NCBI RefSeq assembly: GCF_027580225.2 | Contig: NC_073348.2 | Location: forward strand, 28,670,001 to 28,734,000 | Direction of reading: 5' to 3' | From: Misgurnus anguillicaudatus | Taxonomy: Eukaryota > Chordata > Actinopteri > Cypriniformes > Cobitidae | DNA length: 64,000 nt | Part shown: positions 53,955 through 64,000 of the stretch, piece by piece | Numbering within the stretch: the first letter of the stretch is position 1 | Layout: each line of letters opens with the position of its first letter | Program-made: the position numbers and the translations under genes | Notes under the pieces: model-generated | Database searches by the model: none | What the model was told of the DNA's origin: nothing | Seen by the model: only the letters and a program-made list of their open reading frames with translations

Positions 53955-54785
53955 GTGAAAAAGAAGTATACTTCTATAGTGCACTTTTCATACACTAAAA
54001 ATTCTTCTTAAGATGTTTTAAGTGTACTTACTTGTGCTATTTTTAGACACCATGAATATGAACTAAAATGTGCTCAAAAATTAACTAAAAATTAAATTTA
54101 TTTAAGTACCACTTGTAGTAAGCTTGAACCCATCTTTGTATGAAAGTGTTAAAAAAGTATATTTTTTAATACAGAGATTAAAAGTGCATATTAGTTAGTA
54201 TTTCCAAAATAGCACAAATAAGCAGTGGCGGCTCATGACTGCTCATTTGAGGGGTGCAAATTCAAAATATGTGTTCGGAGTGTCATGTGTGTTGCTCGTG
54301 TCTTCAAAATATGTGTTTGTTGCGTCATGTGAACCATCTGCATAATGTGTTTTGTCAAAATAAGTGCCTGCTGCACACGCGTCAGAACTGTTTATGATAA
54401 AAGAGACGCTCACGTTCACAAAATACACGCAAGACACTCCCTAAACAATAAACTGTGATTACACATGAGATTATGCGAGTATCTGGCAAACGCGAACTTC
54501 TCTTTATCATAAACCCTTTAGACGCGTCTGCAGCAGGCACTTATTTTGACAAGACACGTGATGCACACAGGATCACTCAGCTCGCACACATGATGGGTAT
54601 ACATGCTGTGACCAACTTTGCATCAAGCGACCTCGAAAAAAAAAGTCACCGGCACCACTGCAAATAAGTACACTTAAATAATCTTAAGAAGTAGCCTACT
54701 TAAGTTTTTTGTACATATTAAGTACAAAATTAGTGTGTGAAAATAGATCACTTTAAGTACATTATGGAAGGGTACTACTTTTTCA
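53955..54785. mobile_element. middle palindromic MITE (aagtatactt type)
   Basis: Left aaaaagaagtatacttctat with agtgcacttttcatacacta is mirrored by ttagtgtgtgaaaa and gggtactacttttt. Internal taagtgtact/tacacttaa words also match. It is interrupted by the hAT at 54223-54660. Confidence 0.65.
54223..54660. mobile_element. innermost hAT MITE with perfect target duplication
   Basis: Ends cagtggcggctcatgact and caccggcaccactg. Exact 8-bp duplication caaataag at 54215-54222 and 54661-54668. Internally it is palindromic (gtgcctgctgcacacgcgtc against gacgcgtctgcagcaggcac). A relative is at 39711. Confidence 0.93.
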
Positions 54786-55067
54786 TGCATAGGGGTCCTA
54801 ATATGTACCATTTAGTTATATTGAGTACTTATATGTCTCTTTGATGTACTAATATGAACTATTTGGATGCCCGATGTATACGTATCGAAATGGTACCACC
54901 TCAGTGACATCTAGGGACCATTTACTGACCTTTCTTTCTGACAGTGTAACTATTGCAGTAAGAACAAATGGCAGGAAATCTGCTATGCTGTTGATCTTTC
55001 ATACACATAACCTTAAAATAGTGGTAGAATAGAATAAATAGAATAGAATAAAAACAGTGGCAACATT

Positions 55068-55580
55068 TTAAGGGGCCATGGCACAAGACTTTTTTAAGAT
55101 GTCAAATAAATCTTTGGTGTCCCCAGAGCACATATGTGAGGTTTTAGCTCAAAATACCATATAAATAATTTATTATAGCATGTAAAAATTGCCACTTTGT
55201 AGGTGTGTGCAAAAATGTGCCGTTTTGGGTGCGTCCTTTAAAATGCAAATGAGCTGATGAAATTCAAACACTGATCACAATGATGGTGGTTTGTTGCAAT
55301 TAAAACTCAATTGTGCTTTTCTCTGCACTAAATGGCAGTGCTGTGGTTGGATAGTGCAGATAAAGGGGTGGTATTATTATAATAAGAGCTCCTTATGACA
55401 TCATAAGGAGAGCCAAATTTTAACAATCTATTTCTTCACGTGCTTGTAGAGAATGGTTTACCAAAACTAAGTTACTGGGTTGATCTTTTTCACATTTTCT
55501 GGGTTGATAAAAGCACTGCGGACCCAATTATAGCACTTAAACATTGAAAAAGTCAGATTTTCATGCCATGGCCCCTTTAA
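55068..55580. mobile_element. TTAA-flanked MITE (aaggggccatggca ends)
   Basis: Starts ttaaggggccatggcacaag and ends ccatggcccctttaa with TTAA at both edges. Interior words ggtgtccccagagcacata and aagtcagattttcatg are shared with the 3984 and 59860 copies. Confidence 0.88.
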
Positions 55581-57508
55581 GACTGGCCCGTTTGAAATAT
55601 TATCATTTACCAAAATTACAAACATATTCAAAAGTTGTTTTTATTGATTAATTTAGTTAATTTCAAGTCCATGGTTACGGCATACATCAAAAAGCACCAT
55701 AAATGATCTCCATACAACTTTTATTATGCTTTTTTCTGTGTTTTTGGCCTATGAATTGTCGTTATATGTTTCATTTAGAAACTCAGGCAGTTTCAAAACA
55801 AAATATAGCAACATTGACATCATTGTTTGTTTTTATTCTGACATCTGATGGGTAAATCCAGACATGGGAATGTTCGTATTTCGGATGATGGAATGTTGGA
55901 TCTGTGTCGCACTATCCAAAGATCAATGTGCAGCTGTGACATGCTGCCCACTTCCTTCTCATCAAAGAATCCTTGGAAGTCAGTCAACAGAAGGCTATAC
56001 AAGTCGACCTTGCGCACTGCGCCCAGCATGTGTGATATATGCTAATGTATGTACATTTAAAGTACAGGAAGCTGACATTAATTAACGCATAATGATGTGC
56101 ACACAAAGGTGTTCTGGCGTGCTGTGTATATCTGAGGGATGTGTTGACAACACACTGTAAAATAATTAAGAGTCTCTGGCTTTATAACTGCAGTGTGAGG
56201 GTGGAAACATTGATCAAGTACTCGAGAGCAATGGAGGGGTCAATTTTATCACTGATAATAAAAAAGACAAACAACAGCAAATCATGAATACATCTATTTT
56301 GTATAACTTACAAACATGCAATCTATACAAACATCCAATTTATAAGACATTTACACTTCTCATCCAATCAGAATTTAGAGTTTTAATTAAAACAGATTTG
56401 CAATGAATTTGCGTGTTATATAATTTATTGCAATAGATTATTGTACTGTTATACTGCATTTATAGCTATTTTATAATCATTTTTTGGCATGTAATGCTGT
56501 TTAAAAATTGTTAATTGGTTAAAAAATGATAAGGTTGTCAATCACATGGATATAAATGAGCTGTATGAGATTGACATTTATGTAAGCTTGTTGTCATACC
56601 GCTAAAAGCCATTTATTGACCTCATTGAAGGGTGCATGCACATAATCTCCATTACAGATAGCAAAATTTATAAATGTATAAAGAGGGGTTGTCAGTTATG
56701 GGTCTGGTTAACCGCACACACACACAGATACACACCTGAGGGCAGGTGATCATCTCCCTCTCTACGAAGCACCACATCCACGAGAGATCAGGTTGTCATG
56801 GTAACTGACCTACAAGCTGATTAAGGAAGCTCTGATAGAGAGAGTGTGAGCGTATGATGGTAAAATGAGACATTAGGCTCAGACAAAGAACCACATCAAA
56901 CGCGGCTTCTTTTTAAACGGCTGAAAATTGGAGCAGAATTTCAATCACAGATCATCAGTTCACATCTTGAAGCAGCAAGATGTTTAAGAAAATATAATCT
57001 TATATCTGAGCGAAGGTCATGAGAATTTGATCCTAATGGATTTGGATATGTTCTGCTTTGTGTCACTTAGTATGCAATTAGTAATTAGTATGCACATTAT
57101 ATTATAAATCCAGCAGGTATTAATGAATTTAATTGATTGTATATAAATATATTGCTTTTATGCTATATGAAAATAAACAAAATTAACTGATTGTAAAACT
57201 AATCAAATGGAGCATTTATTGAAAATCTATTGGAATTTCAATGTTTTGTGGCATTCAATTTTATAGTAAAACCCTTTGAAACCAGATCTGGCTGAAACTT
57301 TATAAACACACACAAAGCGTACACACCTCTCTAAAATAACACTGGACTGCCTTATTATAAACAATGCAGTGATTTGGTAATTCATTGTGGGTCTTTTGTT
57401 TTCCCTCTTCCCTTGATATGAGGCGCCATCTGCTGTTAGTAAGTGGAATATACACAATGATAAAAGGCAGGAAAGCCTTGTTTTATTTTATTAAGTACAT
57501 CACAAACA
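55581..57508. other. intergenic, no gene recognised
   Basis: No exon recognised. An RFX-type X-box word is noted separately at 56792. Confidence 0.4.
56792..56805 (+). promoter_or_regulatory. X-box-like RFX motif
   Basis: gttgtcatggtaac is one base from the RFX consensus gttgccatggtaac. It lies 6.4 kb upstream of rnft1. A single motif has little weight by itself. Confidence 0.25.
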
Positions 57509-57710
57509 CACTGGGAAAAAAATTCATTGAATTTAATAAAAAATTTTAAGGTAAGTGGTTGCAATCAATTTATTTAAGCTACATTTAAACAAAAGTTTTA
57601 TATTTTATTTTACTTTACTAATCTCTTTTGTTTAAATGTAGCTTAAATAAATCGATTGCAACCACTTACCTTAAAAAATTATTAAATTCAATTAAAAAAA
57701 ATTTTCAGTG
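57509..57710. mobile_element. small palindromic MITE with cactg ends
   Basis: Starts cactgggaaaaaaattcatt and ends aaaaattttcagtg. Arms of about 50 bp around taaggtaagtggttgcaatc and gattgcaaccacttacctta are nearly perfect. Confidence 0.8.
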
Positions 57711-57790
57711 CAGGTACCCTCTTTATTAGATTTAAGTTCTGTAAATATCTGATAAGATGATTTGTATGCAATAGCCTATCACAATATAAA

Positions 57791-57940
57791 GCAATAAACC
57801 CCAAGAAGCAGTGGGTTACCAGTGCATTTTATAACAGCTAAGGGGCGTTGTTAGGCACGACGCGAAGCGGAGTGCCTAAACCCCCTTAGCTGTTATAAAA
57901 TGCACTGGTAACCCAACGCTTCGAGGGGTTTATTGCGTTT
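57791..57940. repeat. long hairpin (ggttaccagtgcattttata arms)
   Basis: gcaataaacccc and gggttaccagtgcatttt then ataacagctaagggg are mirrored by cccccttagctgttataaaa, tgcactggtaaccca and ggggtttattgc with a loop near 57855-57885. A related ggttaccggtgtattttatc word at about 58797 suggests the element reaches to about 58880. Confidence 0.65.
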
Positions 57941-59009
57941 ATAAAACGGTTACTTCATATGCATAAAGTTAGCGGGATTTTATAAAATAAAACACAAATA
58001 AGTTGTAATTATATTAGTATAAATATTACTCATCCGCCAAACAAAGTAGTTCCTCAGAATCAAGTGTGACTGAAACAGAGCGCAGTTCACAAACAACACA
58101 GACGCAGCAAAGATACAATGAAAATATGATTAAAGACGGTGGTGTTTATTTTATAAACCACCATTCATCTAATTTATACATTAACATTTATATTGTGCTG
58201 TTGAAGTGATGGTCAAATATGCTTGTAAGCATGCTGAACTCTTTCCCCGTCAGCGTTTTTTTTTTAAGTTGCCACCCGGTTTTAGTTTAATGCCTTACAG
58301 AAAAAAAATCTTCTTTAAATAAACATAAATATAAAATGAAAGAACAGACCATCCGCTTTCAAACAACAACAACAACAAAAAGTTTCATCCTACCTTAATT
58401 TGTTCTCTTATCAGTTATCACCTCTCAAATTTTCAGCTAAAAGCGGAGATAATTCCATTTTTGTGAAGAACTTTAGTAAGAAATCATCAGATTCAGACAT
58501 GAACAGTACTACACGGTGTTTTCAGTGAATGCGTCAGTGTTTAAGTTGGGAAAGATCGCCACCCAGTGGATAATAGCGGGCGTATGAACTTCAGTTATAA
58601 ACTCCTCAGACAACATTTTCTCTTTATTGACGAGATGACTCAACAGTATTTATTGACATTTATTTGGATATCGCCATTAATTGTGCAATTGTAGACAAAT
58701 TAAAAATATGATTAAAGACTGTTGTGTTTATTTTCATAAATCAGTACGCAGCATCAGTGGCGCAGTGATACTTATGTAATGTGGTCTGAACCGTGAGGTT
58801 ACCGGTGTATTTTATCACGGCTTAGAACGCGTTTCAACCAATCAGAATGAAGAACCAGAACTGCCCGTTTTATAATAAAAATTAGATAATGGTAAGCTTA
58901 CCATTTCGTTCTGTATATATCCATTCTTAGCTGAGGTAGCAATTTATGTGTCAAGTAAGCATTTTTATGATACACTTAATACTGCCTTAACTTGGCCGAC
59001 AACTTTACT
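57941..59009. other. intergenic, probable interior of the preceding element
   Basis: Repeated gattaaagac-g/tggtgtttattttat words (58130 and 58710) occur twice. No gene recognised. Confidence 0.35.
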
Positions 59010-59598
59010 TCCAACCTCCTTGTAACTCAACACTTAACAGTTTTTTTCAATGGAGTTTCAATGGACTATAAACGATCCCAAACGAGTCATAAGGGTCTTA
59101 TCCAGCAAAACGATTGCCATTTTTGAAAAATAAGAAAAATAAAAATATGCACTTTTAAAGCACAACTTCTCATCGCCAGCGTGACCCCACGCAATACGTC
59201 ATGACGTCAAGAGCTCACAGAGGACGAACGCAAAACTCCCCCCCAGTGTTTACAAGTGTGTTGAAAGAGGACTGTTGTCATGTCAACGTTGTTGTATGTC
59301 AACTGATACTAATTAATGTCTTTGTGTCAGTTTATTGTTTACAATGGTCCGCAAATTTGCGTTTTATATATGTAACACGTGACCTCCTTACGTCACTACG
59401 CATTTACATTAGGTCGCGCTGAACCGGACCTAGACGAAAAGTTGTGGTTTAAAAGAGCATACTTATTATTTTTCTTGTCAAAAATGACAATCGTTTCGCT
59501 AGATAAGACCCTTACACCTAGTTTGGGATTGTTTATAGTCCTTTGAAACTCCGCTGAAAAAAACTGTTACGTGTTGAGTTAAGTGTTAAGGGTTGGTG
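59010..59598. mobile_element. palindromic MITE, about 590 bp
   Basis: Left ccaacctccttgtaactcaa with ggactataaacgatcccaaa and gggtcttatccagcaaaacg is mirrored by cgtttcgctagataagaccc, tttgggattgtttatagtcc and cttaagggttgg-like ends. Arms are about 150 bp each. Confidence 0.75.
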
Positions 59599-59859
59599 TC
59601 CATTAAAGTCCACCAAAATGAGAAAAACCCTGCAATGTATTCCTCAAAAAACATAATTTCTTCTCGACTGAACAAAGAAAGACATCATCATTTTGGATGA
59701 CATGGTGGTGAGTAAATTATCTGGATTTTCTTTTAAGAAAATTAAATATTCCTTTAATCTTTACTGTATTTATGTAATTTTAATGTTTTGCCAAACTGTA
59801 TTTTTTTTCTTTTTATAGTGTGCCCCAAAAGTATTCATAAAATTAACATACTAAAATTG

Positions 59860-60297
59860 AATTAAAATTGAAAATCTGACTTTTTTCATGTTTAAGTGCT
59901 ATAATTGGGTTCCCAGTGCTTCTATCAACCTGATAAATGTAAAAAAAGATGAACCCAGTAACTTAGTTTTGGTAAACCATTCTCTGCAAGCATGTGAAAA
60001 AATAGCTCATTAAAACTTGGCTGCCCTTGTGATGTCAGAAAGGGATAATACCCCCCCTAATCTGCACTATCCAACCAATACATTGCCATTTAGTGCAGAG
60101 ATCAGCTCATTTGCATTTTAAAGGACACACCCAAAACAGCAAATTTTTGCCCACATCTACAAAGTGGCATTTTTAACATGCTATAATAAATTATCTGTGG
60201 GGTATTTTGATCTAAAACTTAACATACGTACTCTCAGGACAACAACGATTTATTTAACATTTTTAAAAAGTCTTGTGAAATGTCCTTTTTTTTAAAG
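59860..60297. mobile_element. TTAA-type MITE, reverse copy of the 55068 family
   Basis: gaaaatctgacttttttcat then gtgctataattgggttccca and ggacacacccaaaacagc are the reverse complement of the 55068 interior. Outer ends are eroded. Confidence 0.75.
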
Positions 60298-60515
60298 TAT
60301 AGTGTTATTCGCACACAATATCAAACCAAAAGGCTTTTTTGCAAGTTGGAATAAGCACACATTTTACAATAAAAAATATCATAGAACAAGTGCCATTCTT
60401 GTTGTCATGCTTTGTAAAAAACATCTTTCCCCCATTTTTTTATTTTATGCAGAATATTGTGCAAACTTTCCTTTTAGTGGCTCTAGTACAGGGCAGTGCC
60501 AGAAAACATACTCCT

Positions 60516-60811
60516 TTAAAGGGATAGTTTACCCAAAAATTTCAATTCTGTCATCATTTACTCACCCTCATGTTGTTACAAACCTGTATAAATTTCTTTG
60601 TTCTGATGAACACGGGGGAGGGTATTTTGAGAAGTGTTTGTAACCAAACCGTTCGTGGACCAGATTCACTTCCATAGTAGGAAAAAATAATACTGTGGAA
60701 GTAAATGGGGTCCATGAACGGTTTGGATCATCAAAACAACGAAATGTATACAGGTTATATAGTGAGTAAATGATGACAGAATTTTCATTTTTGGGTGAAC
60801 TATCCCTTTAA
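60516..60811. mobile_element. TTAA-flanked palindromic MITE (Angel-like)
   Basis: Starts ttaaagggatagtttaccca, includes ctgtcatcatttactcaccc, and ends tgggtgaactatccctttaa with TTAA at both edges. These words match the abundant fish Angel-type MITEs; the name is from memory. Confidence 0.85.
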
Positions 60812-61621
60812 ATTTGTGACCACATTATCATCCTTCAAGTGTACCCAAGTTTGTAAAGCATCATGCTTGAATACGGTAAATGATGATGTCTGAACAACAG
60901 AAAATAACCATCATAGATATGGAGGACTGTGCAAACTCTCCATTCTAAAATGATTACATTAGGTTACATAATTTTCTGGACAGTGTTTTTTCTTCGCAAT
61001 GTGTTTCTTTGCAAAAACAATTTGTTAAGCATCTTGCTTAGTCTAAGCACATAAATCTAACTGCTTTCAGATTAAACACTCATTTTGCTGTTCACTAAAA
61101 CAGATTCATTTGTACAGTACTTCCAACAGTTGTCATTCTCACAAGCTTAAGTTTTAGGCCTAAAACATCAATATGCAAGTGCAAGACAACAGTTCCAAGT
61201 AAACCCGAATAAAAGTGAAGAAATGAGGGCATAGTCCATTTTGAGTGGTTGGAAAGCATGTTATTATGTACATGTTCAATGCAGAAAGACAGACAGTAAG
61301 GATAATATTCAATGAAGGGTCATGTGAGAAACATACAAGTGGGGATGTTAAGATGAGCTGGACTTTGAGTTGTTACTATGGGTGTGTTTTTAGGGGGAGG
61401 TACCTTGTGGCTAAATGATATATTATGAATCAGAACTAAGGCACTAAGTTAAGCAAGTGAGCTCCAGCTGACCAATTAATAGTGGCCAAACAATATAAAG
61501 AGACTGTTGCCATTAGGTTACTATCAATCATACACACACTGCCAGCTAACCTAAAAGCAGGTGAGTGTATTGTCAGCATATCAATGGATGATATTTCTGC
61601 AGTCGTTTATTAATGTAACTA
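60812..61621. other. intergenic, no recognised feature
   Basis: No exon or repeat recognised. Confidence 0.4.
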
Positions 61622-61623
61622 TA

Positions 61624-62191
61624 CACTGAAAAAAATATTTTCAAGAAAAAAAATTCTTAGTATTTTGTCTTGTTTTCAGTAAAAATATCTAAAAAATTTT
61701 AAATTAAGATGCTTTTTCTTGGTGAGCAAAACGACCCAAGAAAATAAGTCTAGTTTTTAGACCAAAAATATCATATTTAAGTGATTTTGTGCATAAAACA
61801 AGCAAAAAAATCTGCCAATGGAATAAGAATTGTTTTCTTGAAATAAGTTTCTTGAAGTAACTTTTTTCATAAACACTTAATTCAAGAAATGTTTACTTAT
61901 TCCATTGGCATATATATTTTTGCTTGCTTTAAAAAAAATCTTGAACATTTTTCTTAAACTAAATTCAAGAAAAATTCAAGAAAAATTAGCTTACCCCATT
62001 TTTTTGCTTGTTTTATGCACAAAATCACTTAAATATGATATTTTTGGTCTAAAAACTAGACTTTTTTTCTTGGGTCGTTTTGCTCACCAAGAAAAAGCAT
62101 CTTAATTTAAGAATTTTTAGATATTTTTACTGAAAACAAGCAAAAATACTAAGAAATGTTTATCTTGAAAATCTTTTTTTTTTTTGCAGTG
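61624..62191. mobile_element. TA-flanked palindromic MITE, copy 1
   Basis: Starts cactgaaaaaaatattttca and ends tttttttgcagtg between TA dinucleotides. The arms match over long stretches, for example cttggtgagcaaaacgaccc and gggtcgttttgctcaccaag. Confidence 0.85.
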
Positions 62192-62199
62192 TATATGAC

Positions 62200-62579
62200 A
62201 AGTTTGGTCTCAAAATGAGATAACTGTTGTTTAAATTTTTTTTAAATCCCGTTTTTGTAAATTCCAATGAATATCAATCAAACTGCAGTTGGTTTGTTTT
62301 GATTTAAGCCATAATGACTTTCTTACTTAGTGTTTTTGTCTTATTTTCAGTCAAAATATCTAAGAATTCTTAAATTAACATGTATTTTCTTGATGAGCAA
62401 AATGACCTAGGAAAATAAGTCTATTATTTAAGCAAAAAAACTAACTTTTAAGTAAATTAGTGCTTAAAGCAAGCAAAAAAAATCTGCCAATGGAATAAGA
62501 ATTGTTTTCTTTGAAATAAGTTTCTTGAAGTAACTTTTTTCATAAACACTTAATTCAAGAAATATTTACTTATTCCATT

Positions 62580-62649
<70 letters not shown>

Positions 62650-62875
62650 AATTTGCTTCAATTTTATTTTTATTTTTTGGTCTAAAAACTAGACTTATTT
62701 TCCTAGGTCATTTTCTTTCAAAATTAATTTAAGAATTTTCAGATATTTTTACTAAAAACAAGACAAAAATACTAAGTAGCACAATAAAAACATTATAACA
62801 TAATAATAAACATGTTTGACACAAAAAAAACCCGAAGTTATCTGGTTTTTGGAACCAAACTCTTCATATGCTTAC
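62200..62875. mobile_element. gaagagtttcg MITE, copy 2, interrupted
   Basis: Reverse-oriented relative of 11483-11733: aactgcagttggtttgtttt on the left side and ataataaacatgtttgacac to ccaaactcttc on the right. The two halves are separated by a palindrome at about 62328-62772. Confidence 0.65.
62328..62772. mobile_element. palindromic MITE, copy 2, nested, with (TA)n
   Basis: Same family as 61624: tgccaatggaataagaattg and ttcataaacacttaattcaa are shared. The middle expanded to (TA)n at about 62583-62642. It sits inside the gaagagtttcg MITE. Confidence 0.75.
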
Positions 62876-63198
62876 TAAATAATTTTAATATATGTAAATA
62901 TATACGGTTACGATCTCTTGTTGACTTTCTCACGTCTTTTATGCAATGAAATCATACAATGAAATAGCAGGTTTTACAGAAGTCTTTTATTTTGAAAAGT
63001 CGCCCGGGAGCAATGAAGAGGACTTTTCGTTTGCTATTGCGCGTCATGTTGTTCAGCCCAAAGGTTCCTTTTAGTAGGTCAGATGGTTCCCGGAACAATG
63101 CTGAAACCAAACTCGTATTTCTGATGAGCTGTTTTAATCATAACATTTTTAAATTACTTAATTTTTTGGACTGTCGAAGCACATCCATAGTTTGTAGT

Positions 63199-63222
63199 AT
63201 GGAGACCGGTGTTTTGCCATGA
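63199..63222 (+). promoter_or_regulatory. upstream ORF overlapping the proposed rnft1 start
   Basis: ATG at 63199 reads METGVLP then TGA, where TGA overlaps the proposed rnft1 ATG as ATGA. It is in frame with a longer open frame starting at 62992, so the uORF could be up to 76 codons if transcription begins further upstream. That longer frame has no recognisable domain and is not called as a gene. Any role in translational control is inferred. Confidence 0.4.
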
Positions 63223-63244
63223 AACTCCGCGCGCAGTATGACAG
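63219..63244 (+). CDS. rnft1: rnft1 coding exon 1 (start, 8 codons plus 2 nt)
   Basis: Proposed first coding exon of rnft1. The ATG at 63219 (gccATGa, G at -3) reads MKLRAQYD and then AG, followed by the donor gtagtt at 63245. Joining to the acceptor at 63644 keeps one open frame straight into the His-rich exon. That exon is open upstream of its own first ATG (63700), which argues that translation begins in an earlier exon. The 400-bp GT-AG intron is short and lies directly upstream. This start is inferred from frame, splice sites and Kozak context, not from a remembered fish protein. The alternative is that 63700 is the true start and this exon is untranslated. Confidence 0.68.
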
Positions 63245-63644
63245 GTAGTTATTTCTGTGCGGTGGGATTACAAAGACATTTCCTTTAGACTCATTTCATG
63301 TTTTCTTTATTTAAAAATCAAAATATAATTAAAAAAAATGTTTGAGATAAAAACCAGAGCGCAAATCTATTACTTATCAAGTGTTTATCATTATACGACA
63401 ACTAGTCATGTTTATATAGAAAAGTGAAGTGACTACGGATTTTGACGTATGATTACCATTCGTAAAACCTTCATGATTAATTTGTGGTAACAATGTTTTT
63501 TTCCTTTTTATTTGTAGTAAAACGGGTTACTTCTTTGCTCTATAAATAATCCCACGTATAGCCTTTGTGTACTTTACAAACATAGGCCTACTGTAAACAC
63601 ATACTGTACGTTACGTTGTTATTATGTTCATTTTTCCAAAACAG
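63245..63644 (+). other. rnft1 intron 1
   Basis: A 400-bp intron bounded by GT at 63245 and AG at 63644 with a T-rich stretch before the acceptor. It is AT-rich and contains no recognisable repeat or other gene. Confidence 0.6.
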
Positions 63645-64000
63645 AGCAGCATATATCGAATCCAGAAGAACGCATAAACCGAGGGATTCACCTGACCCGA
63701 TGCAGCCCGAATCGAGCCCACACAACGGGCACGGGCTGTCATTAACCCTGCAGCCGGAGCTGCTCGCCCGAATGCCGGGTGCTGGAACTTCCGGCGGACC
63801 GGAAACCGCCGAGAACGTCAGAGTTCCAGTCGCCAGCTCGACGAGCGGACGAGGCGCGACCTCGCGGAGGCCGAGAGCACCCAGCCACAGCCATAGTCAT
63901 TCTCACGGGCACACACACACGCACGAACATGATCACGAGTCCGAAAGCGGAGAATCGGACATGGAGTCTGGAGAATCAAGTAGCTCAGTATCGGAACTGC
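63645..64000 (+). CDS. rnft1: rnft1 coding exon 2 (partial, runs off the right edge)
   Basis: N-terminal part of RNFT1, a multi-pass membrane E3 ubiquitin ligase with a C-terminal RING finger; human RNFT1 is linked to ER-associated degradation. After the acceptor ccaaaacag the frame reads AAYIESRRTHKPRDSPDP, then MQPESSPHNG from 63700, a basic Ser/Arg/Pro stretch, an alternating-histidine tract (SHSHSHSHGHTHTHEHDH, 63883-63936), and an acidic Ser-rich segment ending SSSSVSEL. Vertebrate RNFT1 likewise has a His-rich segment followed by an acidic Ser-rich stretch and S-x-x-F/L-x-x-L just before the first membrane helix. No transmembrane or RING segment is inside the window. RNFT2 is the main alternative but fits the N-terminus less well. 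Confidence 0.82.

Larger units (their letters stand above)
53896..54946. mobile_element. outer MITE with cactgtcagaaa ends, carrying two nested elements
   Basis: Left cactgtcagaaa and right tttctgacagtg are inverted, with subterminal agctgtcact and cagtgacatct. The right side keeps the tatgtacc/gtactaata words typical of this fish MITE. The middle is replaced by the elements in the next two entries. Confidence 0.8.

Noticed and set aside
55820..56085. Three overlapping open frames of 65-73 codons
   Set aside because: No known family and no splice context; mutually exclusive frames.

Overview
This is nuclear DNA from a teleost fish, most likely a cyprinid (zebrafish/carp type). The reasons are vertebrate split genes with GT-AG introns, AT-rich non-coding DNA, and dense fish-type mobile elements: hAT elements and MITEs, Tc1-like elements, TTAA-flanked palindromic MITEs, tRNA-derived SINE pieces, and very long TA, GT and CTGT microsatellites. 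Nothing prokaryotic (operons, CRISPR, insertion sequences) is present. Species assignment is inference.

Two protein-coding genes are supported, pointing away from each other. (1) The first three coding exons of med13 (Mediator kinase-module subunit 13) lie on the minus strand at 31451-31516, 26597-26831 and 15206-15374. They are joined by introns of about 4.6 kb and 11.2 kb, and a third intron runs off the left edge (more than 15.2 kb). Splice sites and phases agree, giving 156 complete residues plus a split serine. (2) The 5' end of rnft1 (RING finger, transmembrane 1) lies on the plus strand at the right edge. Exon 1 is 63219-63244 and exon 2 is 63645 to beyond 64000, with a 400-bp intron between them. 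The visible N-terminus has 127 residues, including a strict alternating-histidine tract. Both start codons are preceded by short upstream ORFs whose stops abut or overlap the ATG.

Layout: 1-31450 is med13 intron sequence with many DNA transposons; 31517 to about 32240 is the med13 5'UTR/promoter side; about 32.2-63.2 kb is intergenic and repeat-rich. The intergenic part holds a roughly 2.4-kb CTGT-based higher-order minisatellite (35.87-38.26 kb), several nested transposons with readable target-site duplications (40.2-41.3, 50.7-52.0, 53.9-54.9 and 62.2-62.9 kb), (TA)n arrays, and a self-complementary TTTTA/TAAAA array. A TATA box followed by splice-like signals at 35.30-35.62 kb may mark an unrecognised transcript.

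No new enzymatic or defence system is visible. The most informative unexplained content is the layered transposon history, the large CTGT minisatellite, the candidate TATA transcript, and the uORF arrangements at the two gene starts.
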